In this document: positions 25,538 to 33,534 of the stretch, piece by piece
Numbering within the stretch: position 1 is the stretch's first letter
How the letters are laid out: each line of letters starts with the position of its first letter
NCBI RefSeq assembly: GCF_019795295.1
Contig: NZ_JAIMCG010000015.1
Span: 62,001-126,000 of the forward strand
Direction: 5' to 3'
Source: Cupriavidus sp. AU9028
Lineage (GTDB): Bacteria; Pseudomonadota; Gammaproteobacteria; Burkholderiales; Burkholderiaceae
DNA length: 64,000 bases
Made by a program: the position numbers and the translations under genes
Notes under the pieces: model-generated
Told to the model about the DNA's origin: nothing
Database searches by the model: none
Seen by the model: only the letters and a program-made list of their open reading frames with translations

Positions 25538-26434
25538 TCAGGGCGGCAGCAGCGCTGCCCGCGCGCTCGCCGCTACCTGCCGCGTCAGTCCTTCCAGCAG
25601 CGCCGAGGCGACACGCGCCTGCTGCCAGTACAGCGGCACGTCCAGCGGCGCACCGGGCACCAGTTCCACCAGCGAGCCGTCCTGCAGATGCGGCGCGATC
25701 AGCGCCTGCGGATGCAGGCCCCATCCCATTCCGCCCAGCGCGGCGCTGACGAATGCGTGCGAGGATGGCACGGTATGCCGCGGCAGGTCGACGTGCCGAT
25801 GGCAGTGCCGACGGGCCCACCGATCCTGCAGCTGGTCCTTGGCGTTGAACACGAGGCTCGGTGCCCGCGCCAGGCTGCCGGCGCCAACGCCATCGGGAAA
25901 ATGGCGGGCGATGAAGGCGGGGCTGGCGGCCGCCAGATAGCGCATTGCTCCCAGCGGCCTGCTGTTGCATCCGGGCGCCGGCCGGGCGGTGGCGGTGACC
26001 GCAGCCAGCGCCGCGCCGCTGCGCAGCCATTCCGTGGTGTGATCCTGATCGTCGATCAGCACCTCCATCAGCACCGGCGCGTCGGCGCCGAAGGTGGCCA
26101 GCGCGGGCGCGAACCAGGTGGCAAGGCTGTCGGCATTGACGGCGATGGGCAGCGGCACCCGCGCCGGCCCTTCGGGCGCCAGCGCCGGCATGGTGTCCTG
26201 CAGTTCCTGCTCCAGCCGCCGTACGCGGTCCAGATGCTGGCACAGGCGGCGGCCGGCTTCCGTGGCGCGGCAGGGCTGCTCCCGCACGACCAGCGCACAG
26301 CCAATGCGCTCTTCGAGCAGGCGGATCCGCTGCGAGACCGCGGACGGCGTCACGTTGAGCACGCGGGCCGCACGTTCGAAGCTGCCCTCGCGCACCACCG
26401 CCGCCAGTGCATGCAGCCCGGGGTAGTCGAGCAT
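25538..26434 (-). CDS. argP: ArgP/IciA-type LysR regulator
   Basis: A 298-residue LysR regulator of the ArgP branch. It begins MLDYPGLHALAAVVREGSFERAARVL; the HTH is SFERAARVLNVTPSAVSQRIRLLE, typical of ArgP/LysG. The effector domain contains the family IDDQDHTTEWLRSG segment that contributes to lysine/arginine sensing. It is divergent from a LysE/ArgO-type exporter gene 73 bases away, the standard argP-argO or lysG-lysE layout, so it should activate the exporter when basic amino acids accumulate. It ends 11 bases from the formate dehydrogenase stop, on the opposite strand. Confidence 0.88.
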   Translation of the reverse strand: MLDYPGLHALAAVVREGSFERAARVLNVTPSAVSQRIRLLEERIGCALVVREQPCRATEAGRRLCQHLDRVRRLEQELQDTMPALAPEGPARVPLPIAVNADSLATWFAPALATFGADAPVLMEVLIDDQDHTTEWLRSGAALAAVTATARPAPGCNSRPLGAMRYLAAASPAFIARHFPDGVGAGSLARAPSLVFNAKDQLQDRWARRHCHRHVDLPRHTVPSSHAFVSAALGGMGWGLHPQALIAPHLQDGSLVELVPGAPLDVPLYWQQARVASALLEGLTRQVAASARAALLPP

Positions 26435-26507
26435 GGTTCAGTATTTCTAATGTGGAATAAGAAAGAATAGTTTGTCTTCATCGAGCGGGACAGGCAAGCT
26501 GGCGGGC

Positions 26508-27164
26508 ATGTCGACCTTGTCCTTCTCCTCGTCCCCCTCGTTGGCTGTCGCGGCGCTGAGCCAGGGGTTGGCCCTCGGCCTTGGCCTGATCGTCGCCATT
26601 GGCGCACAGAACGCCTTTGTGCTGCGACAGGGGCTGCGCCGCGAACATGTGGGCAGCGTGGTGCTGTTTTGCGCGGTGGCCGACGGGCTGCTGATCGCCG
26701 CCGGCGTCGCTGGCATGGCGCGCGCCCTCGGGGAGCAACCCGCATTGGCGCGCGGCCTCGCGTTGGCAGGGGCGGCCTTCCTTGCGCTGTACGGCGTGCG
26801 AGCGTTGCGTCGGGCCCGCCAACCGGGGCGATTGCAGCCGGGCGCGTCGGCCGGGGCGCTAGGTAGGGGGGCGGCGATGGCGCAGGCTGCGGCCTTCACC
26901 TTGCTGAATCCGCATGTCTACCTGGACACCGTGCTGCTGGTTGGCAGCATCGGCGCGCAGCAGCCGGTGGCGCTGCAGGGCTGGTTCGTGGCGGGCGCCA
27001 GCATGGCAAGCCTCGGCTGGTTTGCCGCGCTGGGGTATGGGGCCCGCTGGCTCGCGCCGTGGTTCGCGCGGCCGGGGGCGTGGCGGATGCTGGATTCGCT
27101 GGTGGGACTGACGATGCTGGTGCTCGCCGGACTGCTGCTGCGTCGCGCCGTGATCGGGTTCTGA
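26508..27164 (+). CDS. LysE/ArgO-family basic amino acid exporter
   Basis: A 218-residue inner-membrane exporter with about six transmembrane segments. The signature is LIVAIGAQNAFVLRQGLRREHV, and the mid-protein motif FTLLNPHVYLDTVLLVGSIG matches LysE/ArgO. The start is taken as ATG 26508; a TTG at 26472 in frame would add 12 residues without family similarity. Its expression is expected to depend on the divergent ArgP-type regulator. It exports lysine and/or arginine; which one cannot be decided from sequence. Confidence 0.88.
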   Translation: MSTLSFSSSPSLAVAALSQGLALGLGLIVAIGAQNAFVLRQGLRREHVGSVVLFCAVADGLLIAAGVAGMARALGEQPALARGLALAGAAFLALYGVRALRRARQPGRLQPGASAGALGRGAAMAQAAAFTLLNPHVYLDTVLLVGSIGAQQPVALQGWFVAGASMASLGWFAALGYGARWLAPWFARPGAWRMLDSLVGLTMLVLAGLLLRRAVIGF

Positions 27165-27246
27165 CAGGCGCGCGGCGTGCATCGCGGCCCTGACGACGAC
27201 TGCGATGCCGCTACGAGGGGACCAGCATGAAGGCCGCTGGCGAGGC

Positions 27247-28782
27247 TTATGCCCGGGAAGCCGCCTCTCCCGGCGCCGCCTGCTGCCGCAGCAGATACTT
27301 CATCACCTTGCCGGTGGGCGTGCGCGGCAACGCCTGCACCAGCTGCAGCCGCCGCGGAACCTTGTATTTCGCCAGCCGTTCCTGGCAGAACGCCTGCACT
27401 TCTTCCAGCGTGACGCTGGCCGGCTCTCGCGGCACGACGATGGCGGTCACGCTCTCGCCCCATTCGGGGTGCGGCACGCCGATCACCGCCACCTCGGACA
27501 CCGATGGGTGCGCCGCCAGGACGTCCTCCACCTCCTTCGAATAGACGTTCTCGCCGCCGGTGACGATCATGTCCTTGAGCCGGTCGACGATGAACAGGTA
27601 GCCGTCCTCATCGACCCTGGCCAGATCGCCGCTGCGATACCAGCCGCGGTGGAACGCCGCCTCGGTGGCGGCGGGGTCGCGATAGTAGCCCTGCATCATC
27701 GACTGGCAGCGCATCCAGATCTCGCCGATCTCTCCCGGTCCCGCTTCACGCTCGGGGCCGGCCATGACCCGGACGGTGCAACCGCTGACGGCGTGCCGGC
27801 CGATGGAGCCGGCCTTCGACACCTGTTCGTGCGGCAGCAGCGCGGTGCCGGTCGGACCGGTCTCGGTCATGCCGAAGACCTGATAGAACTGTCCCGAGCG
27901 ATAACGCTCGGAGAGCAGGCGCGCCGTGGCTGCGTCGATGGGGCCGCCGCCGTACAGCCATACCCGCATGCTGGACAGGTCGTAGTCCGCGAAATCGGGC
28001 ACTGTCTTCAGCGCCAGCAGATAGGCGATCGGCGCACCGAAGAACAGCGTGCAGCGATGCTGCTGTACTGCTTTCACGAAGTGTGCCGGGTGGAACTCCG
28101 GCAGCAGCACCACGGTGCCACCGACGAAGAGAGTGCCGACCAGCAGGTTGTTCAACGGAAAGCTGTGCCATACCGGCATGGCGATCAGCACGCGGTCCTG
28201 CGGCCCCAGGCCGTAGACCAGGCTGGAGCCGGTGCCGGCGAGCAGGATGTTGGCGTGGGAGTGCATGCAGCCCTTGGGACGGCCGGTGGTGCCCGAGGTG
28301 TACATCAACTCGGCGAGATCGTCGGCTTGCACTTCGGCGCCGGCGGGTGCGGGTGCGGATGCCTCGATGCCCGACAGGTCGATGGCGGGCAGCGCGTCGC
28401 TGCCGCCGCCATGGAGTGCGAATGCCTGGGGCGCGCCTTCGATCGGCCGGTACAGGTCCGAATCGACCAGCCACAGGCGGCTCTCGCTATGGGCGAGGAT
28501 GTAGCCGGTCTCGGGCGCGGCGAGCTTGTGGTTGACCGGCACGGCCACCGCACCGAGGTCGAGCACCGCGTAGTAGGCGACGACCCAGGCGGCGGTATTC
28601 CTGCCCTGCAGGGCGACCTTGTCGCCCTTGCCGATGCCGCGCAGCCGCAACCACGCCGCCATCGTCGCCACGCGCTGGCGCAGTTCTCCATAGTCGATAC
28701 GCTGGTCCCCGTCGATCACTGCGAGCTGCCGGGGCTGCTGCATGGCGACGCTTTCCAGCACCTGGTTGATGGTCCACACCAT
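27247..28782 (-). CDS. Class I adenylate-forming acyl-CoA synthetase
   Basis: A 511-residue ANL-superfamily ligase activating a carboxylic acid through an acyl-AMP. Motifs in order: P-loop YTSGTTGRPKGCMHSHAN, A5 region FGMTETGPTG, A7 WYRSGDLARVDEDGYLFIVDR, hinge LKDMIVTGGENVYSKEVED, and the catalytic lysine PRTPTGKVMKYL. The start at 28782 has a near-perfect AAGGAGGAG nearby. It is 64 bases downstream of the acyl-CoA dehydrogenase gene and belongs to a TetR-led cluster, so it probably feeds beta-oxidation. Substrate length is unknown; medium-chain or aryl acids are both possible. Confidence 0.92.
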   Translation of the reverse strand: MVWTINQVLESVAMQQPRQLAVIDGDQRIDYGELRQRVATMAAWLRLRGIGKGDKVALQGRNTAAWVVAYYAVLDLGAVAVPVNHKLAAPETGYILAHSESRLWLVDSDLYRPIEGAPQAFALHGGGSDALPAIDLSGIEASAPAPAGAEVQADDLAELMYTSGTTGRPKGCMHSHANILLAGTGSSLVYGLGPQDRVLIAMPVWHSFPLNNLLVGTLFVGGTVVLLPEFHPAHFVKAVQQHRCTLFFGAPIAYLLALKTVPDFADYDLSSMRVWLYGGGPIDAATARLLSERYRSGQFYQVFGMTETGPTGTALLPHEQVSKAGSIGRHAVSGCTVRVMAGPEREAGPGEIGEIWMRCQSMMQGYYRDPAATEAAFHRGWYRSGDLARVDEDGYLFIVDRLKDMIVTGGENVYSKEVEDVLAAHPSVSEVAVIGVPHPEWGESVTAIVVPREPASVTLEEVQAFCQERLAKYKVPRRLQLVQALPRTPTGKVMKYLLRQQAAPGEAASRA

Positions 28783-28846
28783 GGTCTCCTCCTTGGCCTC
28801 GAGGCCGGTTGTTCTGGATGGTGCTACCTCTGAGAAAAGCTCGGGG

Positions 28847-30547
28847 TCAGGCGTGCAACGCTTCGCTCTGGACGGGCGAGGCGGCGAAGCCGAGGGCAAG
28901 TGCGTCGCACGGCTGCGCGCCGAGTCCGTCGATCCGGGGCGGCACCAGCCCATCGGCGGCGAACAACTCCGCCGCGGCGAGCCCGCTGGCATCGTTCTTC
29001 ACGCGCAGCCGCCACTCGGCCGCTTCGGCAAGCAGCGCCGCCTGGCAGGTGCGGGCCATGCCCCACGCCAGCCGCCGCCCCTGCCGTTCGTCGGGCGCGT
29101 TGATCAGCGGAATCAGGGTGTCCAGTGCCGCTTCGATGCGCTGCCGTAACGGGCGCGTGACGTCGAGCGCGAGGGTGCGCAGCCGCTGCACCACATCCTC
29201 GATCCACGCCTCGCCGTGCTCCGGGGCGCGAAGTGCGCGCAGCACGTCATGCGCGAGTACGGAGGTAGTGCCTTCCCAGATGCAGTGCACGTGCAGGTTG
29301 CGGAAGACGCGCGGCAAGCCGGTGTCCTCGACGTAGCCCGCGCCGCCGAAGCTCTCGAGCAGTTCGGAGCCGGCCCACACGGCCTGACGGGCGCAGGCGA
29401 GCTTGGTCAGCGGCGCCATGATCCGCGACAGCGTCGGGTCGGCGCCATGCTCGGCGGCGCCGACCAGACCCGCGGTGTGGAAGTTCAGCGCCAGCATCGC
29501 TTCGTATTCGGCGCAGATTCGCGCGAGCCAGGCGCGATGCATCGGCTGCTCGGCCAGCGGCTTGCCGAAGACTTCGCGCTTGGGCGCGTAGCCGCGCGCC
29601 AGATCGAGCAGGTGGCCGACGCCGGCCGGGCCGCCCCAGGACGCCCACAGCCGCGCGATGTTCAGCAGGCCGCCCAGCTTGCCCACACCTGCACCGATCT
29701 CGCCGACCGGCACGGCGATGGCGCCGCGCAGATCGATCTCCGCGGTGGGCAGCGCGCGCGTGCCCAGCTTGTCCTTGAGCCGGCGCACTTCGATGCCGTT
29801 CCAGCTGCCGTCCGCCTTGCGCAGCTCGAGCAGGAACAGCGACAGCCCGCGGCTGCCCGGGCCGGCGCCCTCGGGGCGCGCAAGCGCGAGGGCCATCTGA
29901 CCGGTCGTGGCGGACGTGAACCACTTGGTGCCGTGCAGCGACCAGCGGCCATCGGGCAGCCGGCGTGCAACAGTGGAACTGCGCCCGACATCGGAGCCGC
30001 CTTCCTTTTCGGTCATCCACTGGCCAGAGGTCCATGCGTTCCGGCGCGTCGTCAGCAACGGCACGTAGCGGTCGGCCAGTTGACGGTCGTGCTGCAGCAG
30101 CGTGCGCGCGGCACCGTCGGTCATCACCAGCGGGCAATCGGCGACGGCGCTGGCGGGGTCGTACAGGTTGACGAGGCCAGCCTGCACGACGCGGGTGTGT
30201 TCGCCGTAGGGAGCCTCATAGGGGAGCGCGACCAGCCCTTCCTGCTGGCCGATCTGGACCAGCCGCGTCCAGGCCGGGTCGACCTGCACCGTATCGACAC
30301 GGCGGCCCCAGGCGTCGTAAGGGACGTGCTGCGGCGGATTGCATTCGGCCTGCTCGGCCAGCGGCATCAGTTCGTCGAGCACGCGCTCGCCCATCCGGTC
30401 CAGCATCGGCGCGGCATCGGCGAACACCTCGGCGGGCAGCAGCCGCTCCAGCGTCAGACGCAGCGTGGGATCGGTGCGAAAGCGGTTGGTGGGCTGCGGT
30501 GGCTCCTGATGGAAGGCGGGCGCGCCGCCGCACGGGTCGTCATGCAT
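28847..30547 (-). CDS. Acyl-CoA dehydrogenase, AidB-like branch
   Basis: A 566-residue flavoprotein with the AidB-type N-terminal extension (NRFRTDPTLRLTLERLLP). FAD/substrate motifs: WMTEKEGGSDVGRSSTVA, HGTKWFTSATTGQMALALARP, and LESFGGAGYVEDTGLPRVFRNLHVHCIWEGTTSV near residue 420, where the catalytic Glu of this branch lies. E. coli AidB defends against alkylation; other members are true dehydrogenases, and the adjacent CoA ligase favours that here. The start at 30547 has AAGGAG upstream and overlaps the tetR stop by 8 bases, so the regulator and dehydrogenase are coupled. Confidence 0.88.
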   Translation of the reverse strand: MHDDPCGGAPAFHQEPPQPTNRFRTDPTLRLTLERLLPAEVFADAAPMLDRMGERVLDELMPLAEQAECNPPQHVPYDAWGRRVDTVQVDPAWTRLVQIGQQEGLVALPYEAPYGEHTRVVQAGLVNLYDPASAVADCPLVMTDGAARTLLQHDRQLADRYVPLLTTRRNAWTSGQWMTEKEGGSDVGRSSTVARRLPDGRWSLHGTKWFTSATTGQMALALARPEGAGPGSRGLSLFLLELRKADGSWNGIEVRRLKDKLGTRALPTAEIDLRGAIAVPVGEIGAGVGKLGGLLNIARLWASWGGPAGVGHLLDLARGYAPKREVFGKPLAEQPMHRAWLARICAEYEAMLALNFHTAGLVGAAEHGADPTLSRIMAPLTKLACARQAVWAGSELLESFGGAGYVEDTGLPRVFRNLHVHCIWEGTTSVLAHDVLRALRAPEHGEAWIEDVVQRLRTLALDVTRPLRQRIEAALDTLIPLINAPDERQGRRLAWGMARTCQAALLAEAAEWRLRVKNDASGLAAAELFAADGLVPPRIDGLGAQPCDALALGFAASPVQSEALHA

Positions 30548-31217
30548 GTCGTCTCCTTGTTCGCCGGGTTGTCGTGGCCGTGCTGCTGTCGCTTGTCTCG
30601 ACCTTGTCGCCGGGCACGGGGCCGAGCGAGCGCACGCAGAACGCCGTCAGCGCCTGGACGAGTCCGGCGTCGGCGCCGCGGCGCGTCGGCGTGCTGAGCG
30701 GCCCGACCAGTGTTTCGGCGATCGCGCCGACGATGGCGGTGCCCGCGACTCTGGATGGCTGCGGCGCGATCTCGCCGCTGTCGATGCCTTCGTCGATCAG
30801 CCGGGCGAAGATCGCGCGGTAGGGCTCGCGAAACTGCAGGCGCGCCGCCTCGATTACCGGATCGACCGGCTCGGCCAGCAGCGCCCACGCCAGCTGGCGT
30901 CCGCGCAGCGCGCGCGTGGCGAAGGTCGAGACGACATTGGCGAGCCGCTCTCGCACGGTCCCTCCGGTTGCCGCGGCCGCCTCGCAGGCATCGATCTCCA
31001 TCTGCGCGGCGCGCCGGAATACTTCGTTGAACAGGTCCGCCTTGGTGTCGAAGTGCCGGTAGATGAGGCCGGCGGAAATATCGACCTCGGCCGCGATGGC
31101 CGGAATGCTCGCGGCGGCATAGCCGCCGCTGGCGACCAGGCCGAGGGCGGATTGAATGATCCGCTCCCGGGTTTCGGCGAGGCGGGCTTCCATTTTGGGC
31201 GTGCGACGGTAGGGCAT
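30540..31217 (-). CDS. TetR-family regulator of the acyl-CoA cluster
   Basis: A 225-residue repressor. The N-terminal TetR HTH covers residues 10-58 (ERIIQSALGLVASGGYAAASIPAIAAEVDISAGLIYRHFDTKADLF). The C-terminal ligand domain is poorly conserved, as usual, and ends in a Thr/Arg-rich tail. The start at 31217 (MPYRRTPKMEARLAE) is chosen as the last before the HTH with reasonable length; the ribosome site is weak. It is first in a coupled operon with the dehydrogenase and CoA ligase, and divergent from a thioesterase gene, so acyl-CoA or free acid is the likely inducer. Confidence 0.88.
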   Translation of the reverse strand: MPYRRTPKMEARLAETRERIIQSALGLVASGGYAAASIPAIAAEVDISAGLIYRHFDTKADLFNEVFRRAAQMEIDACEAAAATGGTVRERLANVVSTFATRALRGRQLAWALLAEPVDPVIEAARLQFREPYRAIFARLIDEGIDSGEIAPQPSRVAGTAIVGAIAETLVGPLSTPTRRGADAGLVQALTAFCVRSLGPVPGDKVETSDSSTATTTRRTRRRHA

Positions 31218-31336
31218 GGAAAGAGTATCCACGCATTCATTTCTTCGTGCAAGGTTGGGTTTTCCGGTATAGATTGATGGAGGACCAACGATGAAGAGGG
31301 TACCCGCGATGCGCTTCGATCCTGTGGAGGTTTGCG

Positions 31337-32131
31337 ATGCCATCACCCGCTAGCGTGTTCGTGGTCGACCGCGATCGGGTGGCGTCGACCGAACTGTCAC
31401 GCGGCCCCTGGCATCCGTCGGCACAGCACGGCGGGGCGCCGGCAGCGCTGCTGGCGGCGATGGCGCAACGGGCGATGCCGGCTGGAGAAGGGTGGCTCAT
31501 GACACGACTGACCGTCGAGTTTCCCCGGCCAGTGCCGGTGGCACCGCTGCAAGTCGAGCTCGACGTGCAGCCCGGCGGGTCGGTTCGCCGTGTCGCGCTT
31601 GCGTTGCGTCATGGCGACGAGGTGGTGGCGCGCGCCATTGCGCTCTTTGTGCGCGAGCGCACGATCGATCTGGCGGCGTCGCGGGCGGGCGTGCGGTTGC
31701 GGCCGCCGCGGCTATGTACCGATCCCATCCGGATTCCCGGCATGGCGGAGCAGACGTCGTTTCACTACGAGGCCATGGAGAGCCGAGTGGCGGCGGGAGA
31801 AGTGGGCGCGCCGGGACCGGCAGCGGCATGGTTTCGCTTCCGCGTCCCGCTGGTGGAGGGCTGGCAGACGCCGCCTTGTGCGCGCGCCGCGGCGGCAGCC
31901 GATTTCGCCAATGGCATCAGCTGGACGATACCGCTGGAGCGGTACCTGTTCGCCAATGCCGACCTGACGGTGTATCTGCATCGGCAGCCGCGCGGCGAAT
32001 GGGTGGGGGTGGACGCGGAGACCATCGTCGGCGACAACGGAGTCGGGCTGACGCGCTCGACGCTGCATGACGAGGATGGGCCGATCGGCTTCGCGCACCA
32101 GACGCTGGTGATCAAGCCGAAGGGTGCTTGA
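31337..32131 (+). CDS. Acyl-CoA thioesterase-like protein (double hot-dog, TesB-like)
   Basis: A 264-residue protein of the thioesterase family with two hot-dog halves. The first half has [23 protein letters not shown] and [20 protein letters not shown]; the second ends [35 protein letters not shown], a family signature around the catalytic Asp/Thr region. TGGAGG seven bases before ATG 31337 supports the start. It is divergent from the TetR regulator of the acyl-CoA cluster and is expected to belong to the same regulon, hydrolysing excess acyl-CoA. Exact substrate unknown. Confidence 0.85.
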   Translation: MPSPASVFVVDRDRVASTELSRGPWHPSAQHGGAPAALLAAMAQRAMPAGEGWLMTRLTVEFPRPVPVAPLQVELDVQPGGSVRRVALALRHGDEVVARAIALFVRERTIDLAASRAGVRLRPPRLCTDPIRIPGMAEQTSFHYEAMESRVAAGEVGAPGPAAAWFRFRVPLVEGWQTPPCARAAAAADFANGISWTIPLERYLFANADLTVYLHRQPRGEWVGVDAETIVGDNGVGLTRSTLHDEDGPIGFAHQTLVIKPKGA

Positions 32132-32158
32132 CCACCTTGCGGCGGGGGCGGCGTCCTT

Positions 32159-32265
32159 GCCCTCTCCCCGGCCCTCTCCCGCAAGCGGGAGAGGGAGAAC
32201 ACCCATCGCAGTCCAGAGGGTTGCTCCCCTCGCCCGCTTGCGGGAGAGGGGCCGGGGGAGAGGGC
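32159..32265. repeat. Facing pair of REP-like palindromes
   Basis: Two copies of the window's GC-rich repeat face each other: CCTCTCCCGCAAGCGGGAGAGG inside 32160-32198 and its mirror inside 32219-32265, including GCTCCCCTCGCCCGCTTGCG. A spacer of about 20 bases separates them. They lie between the convergent thioesterase and ohr genes, where they may also act as a bidirectional transcription stop. Confidence 0.85.
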
Positions 32266-32300
32266 CTCGGGCACCGGACGTGCCGCCGCCGCCCCGCCAA

Positions 32301-32726
32301 TTACACCAGCGTCAGCGTGACGTCGATGTTGCCGCGCGTGGCGTTCGAGTAAGGGCATACCACGTGCGCCTTGTCGACCAGCGCCTGTGCCTGCGCACGG
32401 TCGATGCCGGGAATCGACACCTGCAGTTCGACTTCGATGCCGAAACCGGTGGGAATGGCGCCGATGCCGACATTGCCCGTCACGCTGGTCTCCGCCGGCA
32501 GCGCGACCTTCTCGCGGCCGGCCACATACTTGAGCGCGCCGAGGAAGCAGGCCGAGTAACCGGCGGCGAACAGCTGCTCGGGGTTGGTGCCATTGCCGCC
32601 CGCGCCGCCGAGTTCGCGCGGCGTGCTCAGCTGGATGTCCAGCACGTTGTCCGACGAAACGGCACGGCCGTCACGGCCGCCGGTTGCCTTGGCCTGGGCG
32701 CGGTAGAGGACTTTTTCGATCGACAT
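32301..32726 (-). CDS. ohr: Organic hydroperoxide resistance protein
   Basis: A 141-residue thiol peroxidase of the Ohr/OsmC superfamily. Both redox cysteines are in place: [22 protein letters not shown] (peroxidatic) and [17 protein letters not shown] (resolving, the Ohr-type VCPYSxAT motif that distinguishes Ohr from OsmC). The N-terminus [20 protein letters not shown] is standard. It reduces lipid and organic peroxides using lipoyl thiols. The MarR-type regulator OhrR lies 185 bases upstream on the same strand, with a shared operator-like motif between them. Confidence 0.96.
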   Translation of the reverse strand: MSIEKVLYRAQAKATGGRDGRAVSSDNVLDIQLSTPRELGGAGGNGTNPEQLFAAGYSACFLGALKYVAGREKVALPAETSVTGNVGIGAIPTGFGIEVELQVSIPGIDRAQAQALVDKAHVVCPYSNATRGNIDVTLTLV

Positions 32727-32849
32727 GACAAGCTCCTTGTGAATTGAGGTTTAGGGGTACGTCGGGTACTGCAAGGTTGCCGCATGGACAAGACAGGGAC
32801 CCTGCAGCCACCCGCCTTGTTCCGTGGTTGCCTTTCCATCGAGCGCGAG

Positions 32850-32876
32850 TGAATCGCGCGCGATATATCTACTGCG
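32850..32876. promoter_or_regulatory. Candidate OhrR operator/promoter upstream of ohr
   Basis: The element contains the perfect 12-bp palindrome ATCGCGCGCGAT (32853-32864) followed by an AT-rich TATCTACTGCG. Read toward ohr it is CGCAGTAGATATAT then CGCGCGCGAT, nearly the same as an element overlapping the ohrR promoter. TAGATATAT could be the ohr -10 region, which would give a 5' leader of over 100 bases. Confidence 0.5.
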
Positions 32877-32911
32877 GTTCGACGCGGGCAGTGTGTTGGC
32901 CCAGCGTCGGT

Positions 32912-33382
32912 TCAATCCACGCCGGCCCGGGCAATCGTGGCGCTGACGCGATCGAGCTGCTGCTTCAGGCTGGTCAGCTCTTCCATGCTGCAGGCGGATG
33001 CGCACAGCACCGATTCCGGGATATCGGCGGCCTCTGCCTGCAAGGCACGACCGCTGCGCGTAAGACTGATGATCACCTGACGCTCGTCATTGCTGGCCCG
33101 CTCCCGGGTCAGCCATTGCTGCGCTTCCATCCGCTTGAGCAGGGGCGTCAACGTGGCCGAGTCCAGATTCAGGCGCGTGCCGATTTCCGTGACCGTCAGT
33201 CCATCCTTCTCCCATAGCACCATCATCACCAGATACTGCGGATAGGTCAGCCCGAGCGGCCGCAACAGCTTGCGGTACAGCTTGTTCAGCGCCAGCGATG
33301 CCGAGTAGACCGAGAAGCAGAATTGCCGGTCCAGCAGCAGGGCGGACGAGAAATCGGGTCGGGATTGCGGCTTGGCTTTCAT
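32912..33382 (-). CDS. ohrR: Peroxide-sensing MarR-family repressor OhrR
   Basis: A 156-residue MarR regulator. The reactive cysteine is in [22 protein letters not shown], the OhrR hallmark. The winged HTH is [30 protein letters not shown] with wing [16 protein letters not shown]. Cysteines near the C-terminus ([12 protein letters not shown]) make it a two-Cys OhrR of the Xanthomonas type, inactivated by intersubunit disulfide. The start at 33382 lies one or two bases after the predicted transcription start, suggesting a leaderless mRNA; no Shine-Dalgarno is present. It controls ohr downstream. Confidence 0.92.
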   Translation of the reverse strand: MKAKPQSRPDFSSALLLDRQFCFSVYSASLALNKLYRKLLRPLGLTYPQYLVMMVLWEKDGLTVTEIGTRLNLDSATLTPLLKRMEAQQWLTRERASNDERQVIISLTRSGRALQAEAADIPESVLCASACSMEELTSLKQQLDRVSATIARAGVD

Positions 33383-33386
33383 GTGT

Positions 33387-33418
33387 CGCAGTATAGATAG
33401 CGCGCGATGAAATAGCAA
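33387..33418 (-). promoter_or_regulatory. ohrR promoter overlapped by candidate OhrR operator
   Basis: On the minus strand, TTGCTA (-35, 33413-33418) and TATACT (-10, 33390-33395) are 17 bases apart. The motif CGCAGTATAGATAGCGCGCG plus ATGA (33387-33410), shared with the ohr upstream region, covers the spacer and -10. Transcription would start at the ohrR ATG. Confidence 0.6.
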
Positions 33419-33534
33419 GCAAAAGATTCGACGCCGGTCGCGAGCGGGAATCGGCACGGTCTACACCCTGCCTCGCGGCCACCTACGGTTGCGCAAGAGG
33501 CCGATGCACGGCCGCTGATCCCCTGGCCTCCGAG

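Noticed and set aside
30540-30547. Frameshift or gene fusion between tetR and the acyl-CoA dehydrogenase
   Set aside because: The 8-base overlap is a normal coupled stop/start. Both proteins are complete.
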